Assembly (NCBI GenBank): GCA_030432755.1
Contig: JAUILZ010000010.1
Location: forward strand, 1-64,000
Length of the DNA: 64,000 nucleotides
Reading direction: 5' to 3'
DNA from: Gammaproteobacteria bacterium
Lineage (GTDB): Bacteria > Pseudomonadota > Gammaproteobacteria > Arenicellales > Poriferihabitantaceae
This document shows, piece by piece, positions 17,030 to 27,150 of the stretch. Within the stretch, counting starts at the first letter, position 1. Each line of letters begins with the position of its first letter. The notes below the pieces were generated by a model. That model was not told the origin of the DNA. It searched no databases and was given only the letters and a program-made list of their open reading frames with translations. The translations under genes were made by a program, and so were the position numbers.

Positions 17030-18700
17030 ATGAATTATTACGATCTTGGTACGTATTCGCGAAAAATCTCGACGAGTTCCGGCGATGCCCAACGCTGGTT
17101 TGATCGTGGACTTGTCTGGACTTACTCCTACAACCACGAACAGGCTATCGAATGCTTCCGGAAGGCACTGGAGCATGATCCCGATTGCGCCATGGCCCAT
17201 TGGGGCGTCGCCTACGCCAGCGGCCCGAACTACAATTTTGAATGGTGGATGATGGACCCGGCCACTCTGAGTGGCGCGCTCGGAACGGCTTACGACAGCA
17301 CGCAGGCTGCCCTTGCGCTGGTCAAAGAGGTCACCCCGCCGGAGCGTTCCCTGATCGAAGCTCTGCCAGCCCGTTACCCGCAGCCTGATCCGATCGAGGA
17401 TCAGGCACCCTGGAACGACGACTTCGCCGTCGCGATGAAAAGCGCCTACGAGGCCCACACGGACGACATCGATGTTGCCACCGTCTATGCGGAATCAATA
17501 CTCAACCAGACGCCATGGAAGATGTGGGACATCCGGAAAAACACGGTTGCCGAGGGCGCCGGCACCATCGAGGCGCAAAAGGTGTTGGAGAGGTTTGTCA
17601 ATACGCCACAGGGCCACAAACATCCCGGTATCCTTCACCTCTACGTTCACCTGATGGAAATGTCGCCGACGCCGGAAAAGGCTCTCGTCGCGGGCGACTT
17701 CCTGCGCGAGCTGGTGCCCGATGCCGGCCACCTGATTCACATGCCAACCCATATAGACATCCAGTGTGGCGAATACCGTGACGCGCTGCACTGGAACCAG
17801 AAGGGGATCGAGGCCGACCTGAAGATCGCCGAGCGCGAAGGACGGATGAACTTCTATACCGCGTATCGCGTGCACAACTACCATTTCGCCATCTACGGCG
17901 CGATGTTCCTGGGCCAGTACGAACCGGCAATTGCCGCGGCGGAAGAGTTGATATCCGAGATTCCGATCGAGTTGCTGAAACTGGAAAGCCCACCCATGGC
18001 CGATTTCGTGGAGAGCTATATCTCCATGAAAACCCATGTCCAGATCCGTTTCGGGCGCTGGCGCGACATCATTGCCGAGCCGTTGCCCGACGACAGCAGT
18101 CTTTACTGCAACACCACTGCCTCGCTTCACTATGCCAAGGCCGTTGCCCACTCGGCCCTGGGTGAAGTGACGGAGGCGGAACGCGAGCGGGCGAATTTCA
18201 TGGAAGCGCGCGCCAGGGTGCCCGACAGCCGCTATCTCCACAATTGCCGCTGCATCGATCTCCTCGACGTGGCGGAGCAGATGCTGGACGGCGAACTGGA
18301 ATACCGAAAAGGGGACTACGACAGGGCCTTCGCCCATCTGCACAAGGCGGTCGAGTTGGAAGACTCGCTACCCTATGACGAGCCCTGGGGTTGGATACAA
18401 CCGGTCCGTCATGCGCTCGGCGCGCTGGCGCTTGAACAGGATCGGGTCGAGGAGGCCGAGCTGGCCTACCGCGAGGACCTTGGTCTTGCCGGCGATCTTC
18501 CACGCGCCTGCATCCATCCGGACAACATCTGGAGCCTCAAGGGCCTCGACGAATGCCTGCGCCGCCGCAACGCTGGTGACACGGCCGAGGCGAAGTTGAT
18601 CCGCCAACGCCTCGAGCTGGCCGCGGCACGTTCCGACCTGCCGGTCGGCGCCTCGTGTCATTGCGCCCAGGCTGCCATGCAGGCCGCCGCCGCGGCATAG
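17030..18700 (+). CDS. Tetratricopeptide-repeat protein
   Basis: The 556-residue protein has TPR-type helical repeats at both ends: a clear one near residues 20-60 (RWFDRGLVWTYSYNHEQAIE) and others at about 440-510. The middle carries conserved-looking His segments (LHLYVHLMEM and LIHMPTHIDIQCGEYRDAL), which recur in a family of uncharacterised TPR proteins. There is no signal peptide, so it is probably cytoplasmic. ATG 17030 is chosen because GGAAGAGG lies at proper distance; a GTG at 17021 is also in frame. The C-terminus ends in a short Cys/Ala-rich tail. The role is unknown. Confidence 0.75.
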   Translation: MNYYDLGTYSRKISTSSGDAQRWFDRGLVWTYSYNHEQAIECFRKALEHDPDCAMAHWGVAYASGPNYNFEWWMMDPATLSGALGTAYDSTQAALALVKEVTPPERSLIEALPARYPQPDPIEDQAPWNDDFAVAMKSAYEAHTDDIDVATVYAESILNQTPWKMWDIRKNTVAEGAGTIEAQKVLERFVNTPQGHKHPGILHLYVHLMEMSPTPEKALVAGDFLRELVPDAGHLIHMPTHIDIQCGEYRDALHWNQKGIEADLKIAEREGRMNFYTAYRVHNYHFAIYGAMFLGQYEPAIAAAEELISEIPIELLKLESPPMADFVESYISMKTHVQIRFGRWRDIIAEPLPDDSSLYCNTTASLHYAKAVAHSALGEVTEAERERANFMEARARVPDSRYLHNCRCIDLLDVAEQMLDGELEYRKGDYDRAFAHLHKAVELEDSLPYDEPWGWIQPVRHALGALALEQDRVEEAELAYREDLGLAGDLPRACIHPDNIWSLKGLDECLRRRNAGDTAEAKLIRQRLELAAARSDLPVGASCHCAQAAMQAAAAA

Positions 18701-18751
18701 ACGGACCGGTCATCCAACCGGACCAGCGTTGTCAGGCCCATGACCTGAATA

Positions 18752-19390
18752 ATGACCAGGAGCGTCACGTACTTATTGGTATTGTTTCTCGCCGTATGCC
18801 CCGTCGATTCGCCGGCCAATGAACCGGCATCGCAGGAAGACCAGGCGATCGTCGACATGCTGCGCGGTGGCGGATACAACATCTATTTTCGTCACGCGCA
18901 GACGGACTGGACCCAGGGCGACAACATCCAGGGGCACGGCGACTGGACTAGCTGTGACCCAACGCAGGTGCGGCAGCTTTCCGGCGAGGGTCGGCGCACC
19001 GCGATCGCGATAGGGGAGGCCATGCGGGCGCTGAAGATACCGGTTGGCCGGGTGCTTTCCAGTCCGTACTGCCGTGCCGTGGAAACCGCCAGTCTCATGG
19101 AGGTGGGACCGGTTACCACCACGGATGACGTGATGAACCTGCGTGTTGCCGGGTATTTCGGGGGAACTGAGGCGATCGTTGCGCGAGCGCGCACTTTGCT
19201 TTCCATGCCGCCACAAAGTTCAACCAATACGATCGTGGTCGCTCACGGCAACGTGGCGCGTGAGGCCACTCCCGTCTATCCCGGGGAGGCGGAGGGGATC
19301 GTCATTCTTCCCGGGGGGAACGGTGAGTTCTCGGTGGTAGGGCGCCTGACGCCCTCCCAGTGGACTGCCCTGGCGGCGAGTGCTCATTGA
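18752..19390 (+). CDS. Exported histidine-phosphatase-family protein
   Basis: Histidine phosphatases use an RHG/RHA histidine as nucleophile. The motif is YFRHAQTDW at about residue 47, followed by LSSPYCRAVETASL and VVAHGNVAREA, which carry the further conserved Arg and second His. The N-terminal hydrophobic stretch (YLLVLFLAVCPVDSPA) is a signal peptide, so it acts in the periplasm. The 212-residue size fits SixA/phosphoglycerate-mutase-like exported members. Substrate is unknown. A second such protein is at 40513. Confidence 0.85.
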   Translation: MTRSVTYLLVLFLAVCPVDSPANEPASQEDQAIVDMLRGGGYNIYFRHAQTDWTQGDNIQGHGDWTSCDPTQVRQLSGEGRRTAIAIGEAMRALKIPVGRVLSSPYCRAVETASLMEVGPVTTTDDVMNLRVAGYFGGTEAIVARARTLLSMPPQSSTNTIVVAHGNVAREATPVYPGEAEGIVILPGGNGEFSVVGRLTPSQWTALAASAH

Positions 19391-19460
19391 CCCCGATCAA
19401 TACCCACGCGGGAACGGTGAAGCAGAATCCTCTTTCATAGTTGATCCACGGAGAATCACC

Positions 19461-20591
19461 ATGCGCAGCTTCCGCATTGGAGCCTGCCTGCTGTGCCTGC
19501 TGTTACCGGTTCACGGTTCCGTGCTGCACGCCCAGCAGGCCGGGGAACAGGTCACGATCGCTACCCCGACCACCGAAGACCAGTACCTGGCCGGTCGCAG
19601 CGTCAACGTCCTGGCGCCGGTCAACGGCGACCTGGTCACCGCGGGCCAGCGGGTAACTGTCGAGCAGCCGGTCAGCGACGACGTCATTGCCGCCGGTGAA
19701 CGGATCGCCATTCGCGCCGGGATAGGGGACGACGTGCGCCTGGCGGGGCGGCAGGTGGATCTCGCCGGCGCCATCGCGGACGACGCCGTCGTGGCCGGTG
19801 AAACAGTCACCCTCGCTCCCGGTATACGTATTGGCAACCGGTTCTGGGTCGCGGGACGCCTGGTGGAGGTGGGGGGAGAAGTCGGAGGTGAACTGCGTGC
19901 CGCTGGCCAGTCCATCGTGATCAGCGGCAGCGTGGGCGGTGACGCCATCCTGCTGGGAGAGGAGATCGAGATCCTGCCCAACGCGCGGATCGACGGTAAC
20001 CTGGTGTATCGCAGCAACCAGGAGGCGATCATCGCCGACGGCGCGGTCATTGCAGGGTCCGTAGAACGCAAACCTCTTGACATGCCCGATCGGCCGGAGG
20101 TGCCCATGTGGCCCGGCGCGCTCGGTACGCTACTGAGCCTGCTGGTCTGCCTGGGCGTGTTGTACTGGTTGTTCCCCAGCTGGATGCGGGGAACGGACGG
20201 GCGCATCACCGGCGAGCCATTCCGGGCCCTGGGAATCGGGCTGGTAGTGGTGCTGGTCATGCCGGTGCTGGCGATTCTGCTACTGGTAACAGTACTGGGT
20301 ATTCCGCTTGGCCTGCTGTTGCTCCTGCTTTACCCGGTGATCCTGTTTATCGGCTTTGCCGCCGGGATACACTGGTTGGGCACTCGTCTTTTGTTCCTGG
20401 CTGCACAGGTGGAGCCATTTACGAGGCTGGAACGGTCCCTGGGTGTATTGGCCGCACTGATCATCTTCGTGGGGAGCCAGTTTATTCCCCTGCTCGGTAG
20501 CCTGGTGTTCGTGTTCCTGCTGCTGGCAGGGGTGGGTGCGATGGCCGTGGAACTGAGGCGCCGCCTGGCTGTGATTCCAGTGACAGGCTAG
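19461..20591 (+). CDS. Exported polymer-forming-domain membrane protein
   Basis: The protein of 376 residues starts with a signal peptide (CLLCLLLPVHGSVLHA). Residues about 30-200 contain short repeating β-strand units (for example SVNVLAPVNGDLVTAGQRV) like those of bactofilin-type polymer-forming domains, which stack into a β-helix. The C-terminal half has four or five transmembrane helices. The orientation suggests a β-helix outside the cytoplasmic membrane anchored by the helices. ATG 19461 after GGAG gives the signal peptide; a longer in-frame start at 19380 does not. Function is not known. Confidence 0.7.
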   Translation: MRSFRIGACLLCLLLPVHGSVLHAQQAGEQVTIATPTTEDQYLAGRSVNVLAPVNGDLVTAGQRVTVEQPVSDDVIAAGERIAIRAGIGDDVRLAGRQVDLAGAIADDAVVAGETVTLAPGIRIGNRFWVAGRLVEVGGEVGGELRAAGQSIVISGSVGGDAILLGEEIEILPNARIDGNLVYRSNQEAIIADGAVIAGSVERKPLDMPDRPEVPMWPGALGTLLSLLVCLGVLYWLFPSWMRGTDGRITGEPFRALGIGLVVVLVMPVLAILLLVTVLGIPLGLLLLLLYPVILFIGFAAGIHWLGTRLLFLAAQVEPFTRLERSLGVLAALIIFVGSQFIPLLGSLVFVFLLLAGVGAMAVELRRRLAVIPVTG

Positions 20592-20835
20592 TTATCAGGC
20601 CAGCGGTTCAGGCGTCAGTTCTTCGGAAAATTGGCTACAGGCAGTCAGGGCAATCGGTACTGAAGACAGCACAGGCCAGTTTTGATGAATCGCTGGAAAC
20701 AAAAGTGACTACTGCGAAAATGCTTTGAATCCGGATTGCCCGTGACACCGTCGCGCAGTGTGCTACAGTTTGTGCATGGCGTGTTTTGAACATGCCTGAT
20801 GTTCACAAAAGGAATGTTTGCAGAGGGAGTTGGTC

Positions 20836-23800
20836 ATGGCACAGTCGATCATTGTTCGTATTGAACCGGAGAACCCACTAACCAGGACGGTCACACAGAG
20901 TCTTTACGCAAGACTGATATACACGCGGGAGATACCGGTCGTCGATGACGACCCGGCCGCACCGAAAACACAGAAGCTGCCAGCTTCGGTCCGGGTCGAA
21001 CTCGACGAGGACACCGGCAAGGCGGAGGTCGGGGTAGAGGACCATGCCGCCGGCACGTTGCCGGAGCTGCAGGTGGAAACCGCGCAGGGCACGGTATTGT
21101 TCGAATCCGGTCCGGTGAAAGTCGGGGGCAACCCGGTCAGCGGTGAGGTCAAGATCCCGGTGGCGGTTTTCGATGCCGCCGTCGGTCGCGCCGCACCCTC
21201 TGCCGCGGCGGTGCTGGGTCGGTCCGGGCGATTCGTGACGTTTAGCGATGCCATGCCGGATTTCAGTGGCTGCCGGCTCTATGTTGCGCCAATTCGACCT
21301 TCAACCCGCGACGACGGCTCAGCCAATCCGCAGATCCAGGCATCCCGCGATTTTCTGGGGATAGGTGGATCGGGAGAGATAACCGACTTTGAAACCAAAA
21401 AGGTGCAACCGGGAGCCCAGCAGCCCAAGGCGGTAAACGCGCTGGGTTTCCAGACTGCCATGGTTCGCGCCGACGGGACGTTCGAGATTTCAGTCGACAT
21501 CGAGGGAGACGAGACTGCATGGTTGTGGTGGTTGGTAGGCAGCGAGAGTTTCGCCGGCTATCAACTGGAAGAGGTGCCTACACGACCGCGTCGCAATATC
21601 GTGATCCTGCTGCCTGAAGGAGCCTCTGACGGAACGCCACCAGTGAACGGGAATGGAACCGGGACCGGCGACGTATCCGGTGGCAACGGCGTTGGAAGCC
21701 CGTCGCTCGACTTTGACGAGGCGACGGTAGTGGCCAACCCCGATCAGTTTGCAGACGATCCGGGAACGCACTGCTCGCCGTTCGAAAATCCGCAGCGGAT
21801 CCTTGGAGAACGACGGTTCTTCACCATTCTCCGAATAGACCAGCCCGAGGTTTCCGGGCGCGGATCGCTGAAAGTGTCGCGGCCCATCGTGCTGGATCTT
21901 GCACCACCCCTGAGACTGTCCACCCTGAACGCGTCGTTGGGAGACAACGTTGGCAGGGCGACACTGTCGTCGAGCTCGCTGATGCGACTCAATTTTGCCT
22001 CCGCGGCGGCGCCGGCGTTTGATCTGCGCCGCGACCTCGAAGCAAACATCTTCAAGCCGAACCGCAACAATTGGGTACGCTGGGTGACCGACCGAACCAG
22101 GGGCCGCGTCCCGGTGAGTGCGGAAGATCCCATCGAGTGGGAAGGTGATCCTTCGATCTACCAGGCGGCGACCGTCGCGGGAGGGCATGTGCTCGAGTGG
22201 CGGGTCCAGTGGCGCTCCAACGGATATTCCCTGGGCGACGTGTCGCATACGTTGACGCTGGCGCCACGGCAGACCAAGCGAATCGCCAAGCTCTCATGGC
22301 GGCGTCGCGAAGAGGCGAGACGAACGGAAGAGACCCAGGTCAGCGATGCGCTGACCCAGGTCACTAACCGCGAACGCGACTATTCCGATGCCGTGTCGGC
22401 GAGCCTGTCCGAATGGTCGAAAGGGGGCTCGAAGTCGCGCTCAACCGGGGTCGCGGGAGGTGTAGGCTTCGCGATGGGACCTGTCGTCATTGGCGGGGGC
22501 GCCGCCCACGGGCGGGCCTCCTCTTCGAGCTGGCAACGTGGTGGTCGAAGGGTCGCAGCATCCGAGCAGCAGAACCTGCGCGACGCGATCCGCCAGTATG
22601 GCGAGAGTGTTCGACGCCTTGAGAGCACGGTGGTGACCGAAGTCACCCAGGAGGAGGAGGTCGAAGGGGTTTCCGAGACGCTCCGCAATGTCAACTATTG
22701 CCACGCCCTGACGGTTCTGTACTACGAGATCCTGCGACATCTGCGCGTGGATACCGGGTTCGCGGGCGTGCGCGAGTGTCTGTTCGTGCCGTTCTCGATC
22801 ACACCGTTCGATATCGACAAGGCATTGAAATGGCGTGACAAGCTTCGCCAGGGAATGCTTGACCGGTCATTGAGATGGGCGCTCGATCGGCTTGACGAGG
22901 TCGCCAGTGCCTGGGCGAATTCCGATATTCCGCCCGGACGACGCTCGCAGCATCCGATCAACTACGTTACCGGTTCGGTTTACGTGCAGCTATCCATCGA
23001 GAGGCCGCGCGAGCAGGAAGAAGAGGAGGCGATAGAGGCCTACTACAATCTCTGGACACCGATGGCGCCGATTCTGGGCATCCCGGTTAGAAGGATCGTG
23101 GCGCGAATGCAGGAAAACGTGGCGGATCGCGACCGGTTCTACCAGGCCGAGGTGGCTCCTACCATGGCGTCGAAATGGGCCGACCGCCTGGAGTTCGAAC
23201 TGAATGGCACCACGCTGTCGGGCGCAGATTTTACGCTCTCCACACGATACCGTTTCGGGCGCACCGTACGAATTGATTTTACGTTGCCGGTTAACTCGAA
23301 CCTGACCCGCGAGGACCTGCAACAGATTCGGGTGAAGACGGCGCAGGAGTTACCGGCGGGCTCGGTCGCCAACCTTCAGCGCATGACGCTGCACTACTAT
23401 ACCGATCACTTTGACAGGCAGGTGTCTTCCGACAGGGGTGCGCGTGACCTGATCGACCCGGGAACGGGCCAAGCCGATTCAAACGGCGCCGACGCCATCT
23501 TTCCATTGTCGCGCTGGGAACAGCAGGATCTTCGCAACGTGATCGAGGATGCAGTCGCGCGGCTGATCGTGCACCTGAATGCCAACATGGTCTACTACCA
23601 CAAGGTGATCTGGTGGCTGATGGACCGCGATGAGATCTACATGATGCTCGATGGATTCACTGCACCCTACGGCCGTCGTTTCGAGGACGGCAAATGGGTG
23701 GACGATACCGGTCGCAGTCTTGCGTCGGTGGTCGAGCGTGACCCCATGGCGATTCTGGGCAATACCCTGGTGTTCCGGGTGGCAGCAGGCGCCTTCCTTG

Positions 23801-25626
23801 GCATCGACGGGCACGAGAGTCCGGAAGCCGCCCACCGTTACTACTTTGACAGCCAGGTGCGGGCTGATCCGCTACGACTGAGTCTGCCCACCGAGGGTCT
23901 TTACGCGCAGGCGCTGATGGACAAGTGCAATGCCTGCGAGGAACATGCCGGTTCGACCGACTGGGTGCTGACACAGGAAGATCCGGAACTGGAGTCCATC
24001 GCCGACCAACTCTCGACCAGACGCTCGGCATCCGAAGGACTTGCACCGACGAATCTGCCGGACACCATCATATCCCTTCAGAATGCACCTACGGCACCTG
24101 CGCCCCAGGGATTTGGAGACCTGCTATCGACCCTCGGGAAGTCGGATTCGTTCAGGGATATGGCCGGTCTGGCCGGCACGCAGGCCGCGGCGCAGGCGGC
24201 ACTCAGCCAGGCAGCGAGCCTGGCGAGTGGTTTCGGCCAGAAAGCCCTCGATCTGCAGAAGGCGAAAATGGGTGCGGACGACGCGAAAAAGAAACTCGAC
24301 AACATCAAGAAAGCCGAGGAGAAGGGCCTGATCGACAAGCCTGAGGCGAAGAAACAGGCATCAAAGGTACTCGACCAGCAGAATACCGACCCGGCAGCAA
24401 TACCGCTGACCAAGGAGGAGTCGATCAAGAAGGCGGTCGACAACGCGTCGGCCGGCGGCAAACCGATCGAGGTGTCGCGCCAGACCAAGGACGGCAGTGA
24501 AACCGTGAAGGTGGGGGAGACAGAAGATGCCGGCACCATCCAGCGCAATTTCATCATCGAGCGCGATGACCTGAATTCGCAGACACGGGCTTTCTCGCCG
24601 CAGACCCACGATATTTCGGGCGTCACCACGTTTTCGGTTCGAGTACGACAGACGGAGAATCTCCCGGACGATGCGTTTATCCGCTGGTCGGTTCCACCGG
24701 CGGAGGCAGGCGACTACACGCTCGCCGGCGGATCGACGACTCAGGTTGGCTCCAGCGTCGCAGTGACCGGATTGCGCCCTGGGCGGTCCAACCTCGACGT
24801 CGCGCTGCGTACCCCGGACGGCACGGTGCACGAGAGCGTCAAGTATCCACTGTCCATACCGCAATTCGTGACCGTTGACGTGGACGCGGGAACGTTTAAC
24901 CCGGTTCTGACAGGGATGGGCCTGGCCGTGGCGCAGGAACGCGAAGAGGTGCTGGAGGAGGCCCGGCGGGTGTGCCTGACCGTACTCAACACCGCCAACG
25001 TGCGAACCGTCTGGCGAATGGCGCCGTTCAACGAAGCCCTGCCCGCGCAGTTCGCTGCCGGTGGGGCAGCGGCGGCCAATGTGACCGCGGCGACGATCCG
25101 TGGTAATCCACCGAGCCATGCGCTGTACGGGCGGACCAGGGCGAATGCGGGCGGTATCGGTCCCAACGACTTCGACGAGACCATCGACGTCTGGCCCGGA
25201 GCCTTTGCTGATGCGGTTGCAGGCAATGCGAACGAAAACGTCGACGAATTGACCAACAGCGTGGTCGGCGTCATCCAGGCCTCGGCATTGTCGAGCTCGA
25301 CCGAGAAGTCGTTTGCGATCAGGGTTCTCGGGCGGCTGGTGGGCGAGACCCTGGCGCACGAGATCATCCACAGCCTGATCGGGTCGGTGCTGACGGCCGG
25401 TTTCCACAACGCGGGACCCGGCCTGGAAAGCGATATCATGAACCGAGGTATCGACAGGTCATTCACGGCTCGAACCGGGTTCGAGATCGATCAGACAGCT
25501 ATCGCGGGAGGCGACTTGACCCAGATCATTACCCATGACCGGGGAATCGTTTTCATCAACATACCAACGGGTACGGCGCAGGCCGAACTTGACCGTCACT
25601 TCCCGGTCCCACCACGGTTCAGATAG
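20836..25626 (+). CDS. Very large protein with C-terminal HExxH metallopeptidase-like site
   Basis: I do not recognise the full-length family. From ATG 20836 (after GGGAG) the product is about 1596 residues with no signal peptide. An N-terminal β-rich part ends in a Gly/Asn-rich linker near residue 280. A long middle region includes a Gly/Ser-rich stretch near 535-570 and EEAIEAYYNLWTP near 735. Residues about 1115-1200 are Ala/Lys/Gln-rich and helical. An Ig-like part follows. At 1508 there is HEIIH, with a third His at 1524 and a DIMNRG turn at about 1533, resembling a zincin with a Met-turn. The His spacing is not the standard metzincin spacing. A protease, a toxin-like secreted effector or a structural giant are all possible. 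Confidence 0.65.
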   Translation: MAQSIIVRIEPENPLTRTVTQSLYARLIYTREIPVVDDDPAAPKTQKLPASVRVELDEDTGKAEVGVEDHAAGTLPELQVETAQGTVLFESGPVKVGGNPVSGEVKIPVAVFDAAVGRAAPSAAAVLGRSGRFVTFSDAMPDFSGCRLYVAPIRPSTRDDGSANPQIQASRDFLGIGGSGEITDFETKKVQPGAQQPKAVNALGFQTAMVRADGTFEISVDIEGDETAWLWWLVGSESFAGYQLEEVPTRPRRNIVILLPEGASDGTPPVNGNGTGTGDVSGGNGVGSPSLDFDEATVVANPDQFADDPGTHCSPFENPQRILGERRFFTILRIDQPEVSGRGSLKVSRPIVLDLAPPLRLSTLNASLGDNVGRATLSSSSLMRLNFASAAAPAFDLRRDLEANIFKPNRNNWVRWVTDRTRGRVPVSAEDPIEWEGDPSIYQAATVAGGHVLEWRVQWRSNGYSLGDVSHTLTLAPRQTKRIAKLSWRRREEARRTEETQVSDALTQVTNRERDYSDAVSASLSEWSKGGSKSRSTGVAGGVGFAMGPVVIGGGAAHGRASSSSWQRGGRRVAASEQQNLRDAIRQYGESVRRLESTVVTEVTQEEEVEGVSETLRNVNYCHALTVLYYEILRHLRVDTGFAGVRECLFVPFSITPFDIDKALKWRDKLRQGMLDRSLRWALDRLDEVASAWANSDIPPGRRSQHPINYVTGSVYVQLSIERPREQEEEEAIEAYYNLWTPMAPILGIPVRRIVARMQENVADRDRFYQAEVAPTMASKWADRLEFELNGTTLSGADFTLSTRYRFGRTVRIDFTLPVNSNLTREDLQQIRVKTAQELPAGSVANLQRMTLHYYTDHFDRQVSSDRGARDLIDPGTGQADSNGADAIFPLSRWEQQDLRNVIEDAVARLIVHLNANMVYYHKVIWWLMDRDEIYMMLDGFTAPYGRRFEDGKWVDDTGRSLASVVERDPMAILGNTLVFRVAAGAFLGIDGHESPEAAHRYYFDSQVRADPLRLSLPTEGLYAQALMDKCNACEEHAGSTDWVLTQEDPELESIADQLSTRRSASEGLAPTNLPDTIISLQNAPTAPAPQGFGDLLSTLGKSDSFRDMAGLAGTQAAAQAALSQAASLASGFGQKALDLQKAKMGADDAKKKLDNIKKAEEKGLIDKPEAKKQASKVLDQQNTDPAAIPLTKEESIKKAVDNASAGGKPIEVSRQTKDGSETVKVGETEDAGTIQRNFIIERDDLNSQTRAFSPQTHDISGVTTFSVRVRQTENLPDDAFIRWSVPPAEAGDYTLAGGSTTQVGSSVAVTGLRPGRSNLDVALRTPDGTVHESVKYPLSIPQFVTVDVDAGTFNPVLTGMGLAVAQEREEVLEEARRVCLTVLNTANVRTVWRMAPFNEALPAQFAAGGAAAANVTAATIRGNPPSHALYGRTRANAGGIGPNDFDETIDVWPGAFADAVAGNANENVDELTNSVVGVIQASALSSSTEKSFAIRVLGRLVGETLAHEIIHSLIGSVLTAGFHNAGPGLESDIMNRGIDRSFTARTGFEIDQTAIAGGDLTQIITHDRGIVFINIPTGTAQAELDRHFPVPPRFR

Positions 25627-25717
25627 GGGGGACAACCCGTGCCAGGCAGTCACCAACCGGTTTGTGATGCCCGACACAGAATGTTCTGACCCAATGATGT
25701 CCACCTAGATAGTCTGT

Positions 25718-26014
25718 TTGAGAGTTCGCCTCGGGAATGGCGCCACCATCGATATTGGTGAATCCGTTTTTATCTGGTACCTGACCCCCACGATTCTCGA
25801 TGCCCGCAATGTCCCCATTGCCGATACTGGCTGTACCGTGATGCTTTACTACCTTGTCCAGGTACTGGCAGAGTCCACCATCGCGCGTCTGGCCGATGGC
25901 AAAATCGGATACGTGCCCATGCTTGTGGGTATCGTCCTGCTCATCGGCGCTGTCCTCATGATACTGACTGAGAGCGGCAGGGGTTTACATCGAAAGGCCG
26001 CAATGGAACACTAG
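25718..26014 (+). pseudogene. Remnant of an MFS transporter C-terminus
   Basis: The 98-codon frame encodes the last part of what looks like a major-facilitator transporter: an TVMLYYLVQVLAESTIARLAD segment, a charged loop, then a final helix (LVGIVLLIGAVLMILT). The preceding 10 or more helices are absent and the frame begins with a TTG without ribosome site. It ends inside the start of the next gene, as a former operon partner would. It is called a pseudogene because one or two helices cannot form a transporter; a small membrane protein is a less likely alternative. Confidence 0.55.
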
Positions 26015-27042
26015 TGACCGATCAATCAGCCAGACGGTACCGGGGGAAAATGCGCGGCATTCCTGTCATCCTTTGCGTTACGTTGCTGTTCAGCATGGCG
26101 GGAAGGGCCGAAACCAACAAGATCTACACCGTGACCTGGGAACACGAATGTGAGCATTCTTGCCAGGGATTTATCGAAACCATCGAAAACAGCGGCTTTG
26201 ATGCCGAGATCATTCTTCGCCTGGCCAACCAGGACAAGACCCGACTGCCCGGATTCGTCGAGGAATCCCGGCGACTTGGGGCAGACCTGGTGGCCACTTA
26301 CGGGACCAGCGTAACCCTGGGTATTCTGGGGCGCCGCAGCGACGACGGTGACCCCCGATTCGTGACTGGCGTGCCCGGGGTATTCTGGTACGTGGCCGAT
26401 CCATTTGGCGCCGGCATCGCTGAAAGTTTTGCCGGCAGCGGTCGTCCCCATATTGCCGGTACATTCAACCGGGTGCCCGAGGACGTCAACATCCGCACGA
26501 TCCGGAGCATCAAGCCGGATTTCAGGCACCTCGGAATTCTCTACAACGGTAACGAGCGCAATTCACAGCTCAAGGTGGAGGAGCACCGAGCCCTTGCCAC
26601 CGAGATGGGTCACCAGTTCACCGCCATTGAAGTCGACCCGGGGAATCCGGAGGTTCCCAACCCGGAGTTGATCCCCGTGCGCGTGAAGGAACTCGCCGCG
26701 GCAGGAGTGGATTTTATCTATCTTGGTTCCAGCTCCTATCTTCGCATCCACCAGGACGTCTTCACCCGGGCGGCGGTCGACAACGGCATCCCGGTCCTGA
26801 GCCCCTACGAGGAACTCGTTCGTGAAAGCCAGGCGCTCGTATCCATTGCGGCCCGGGCCTATGACGTCGGCAGGGTTGCTGCGGAACAGGTGCTGAAAAT
26901 CCTGAGGGATGGCGCGATTCCAGGCGACCTGCCAATCGAAAAAGTCACCCACTACGCCTACGTCGTCAACATGGAGGTGGCGCGTCGACTGAATATATTC
27001 CCACCGGTCGAGATTCTCCAGGTCGCTGAAACGATCCATTGA
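26014..27042 (+). CDS. ABC-transporter-type substrate-binding protein
   Basis: The 342-residue protein matches the PF04392-type substrate-binding fold: two α/β lobes with TYGTSVTLGILG, HIAGTFNRVPEDVN and GILYNGNERNSQLKVEEHR segments. The N-terminal hydrophobic stretch ending in GRA is a signal peptide. The start could be GTG 26014, which overlaps the preceding stop, or ATG 26050 after GGGGGAA. No permease or ATPase gene adjoins; the preceding frame is an MFS remnant. Its ligand is unknown. Such proteins sometimes serve as sensors rather than transporters. Confidence 0.75.
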   Translation: MTDQSARRYRGKMRGIPVILCVTLLFSMAGRAETNKIYTVTWEHECEHSCQGFIETIENSGFDAEIILRLANQDKTRLPGFVEESRRLGADLVATYGTSVTLGILGRRSDDGDPRFVTGVPGVFWYVADPFGAGIAESFAGSGRPHIAGTFNRVPEDVNIRTIRSIKPDFRHLGILYNGNERNSQLKVEEHRALATEMGHQFTAIEVDPGNPEVPNPELIPVRVKELAAAGVDFIYLGSSSYLRIHQDVFTRAAVDNGIPVLSPYEELVRESQALVSIAARAYDVGRVAAEQVLKILRDGAIPGDLPIEKVTHYAYVVNMEVARRLNIFPPVEILQVAETIH

Positions 27043-27150
27043 CGACTCGCCGACCGGTCCGGCGTTGTCGGCGAACAGGCAAATTCTCGCGCCGATGATT
27101 GCAGATGGCGCCCCCGGAAGTTGCTGGTTGGCGCTGTATGCGTGAGCCTT

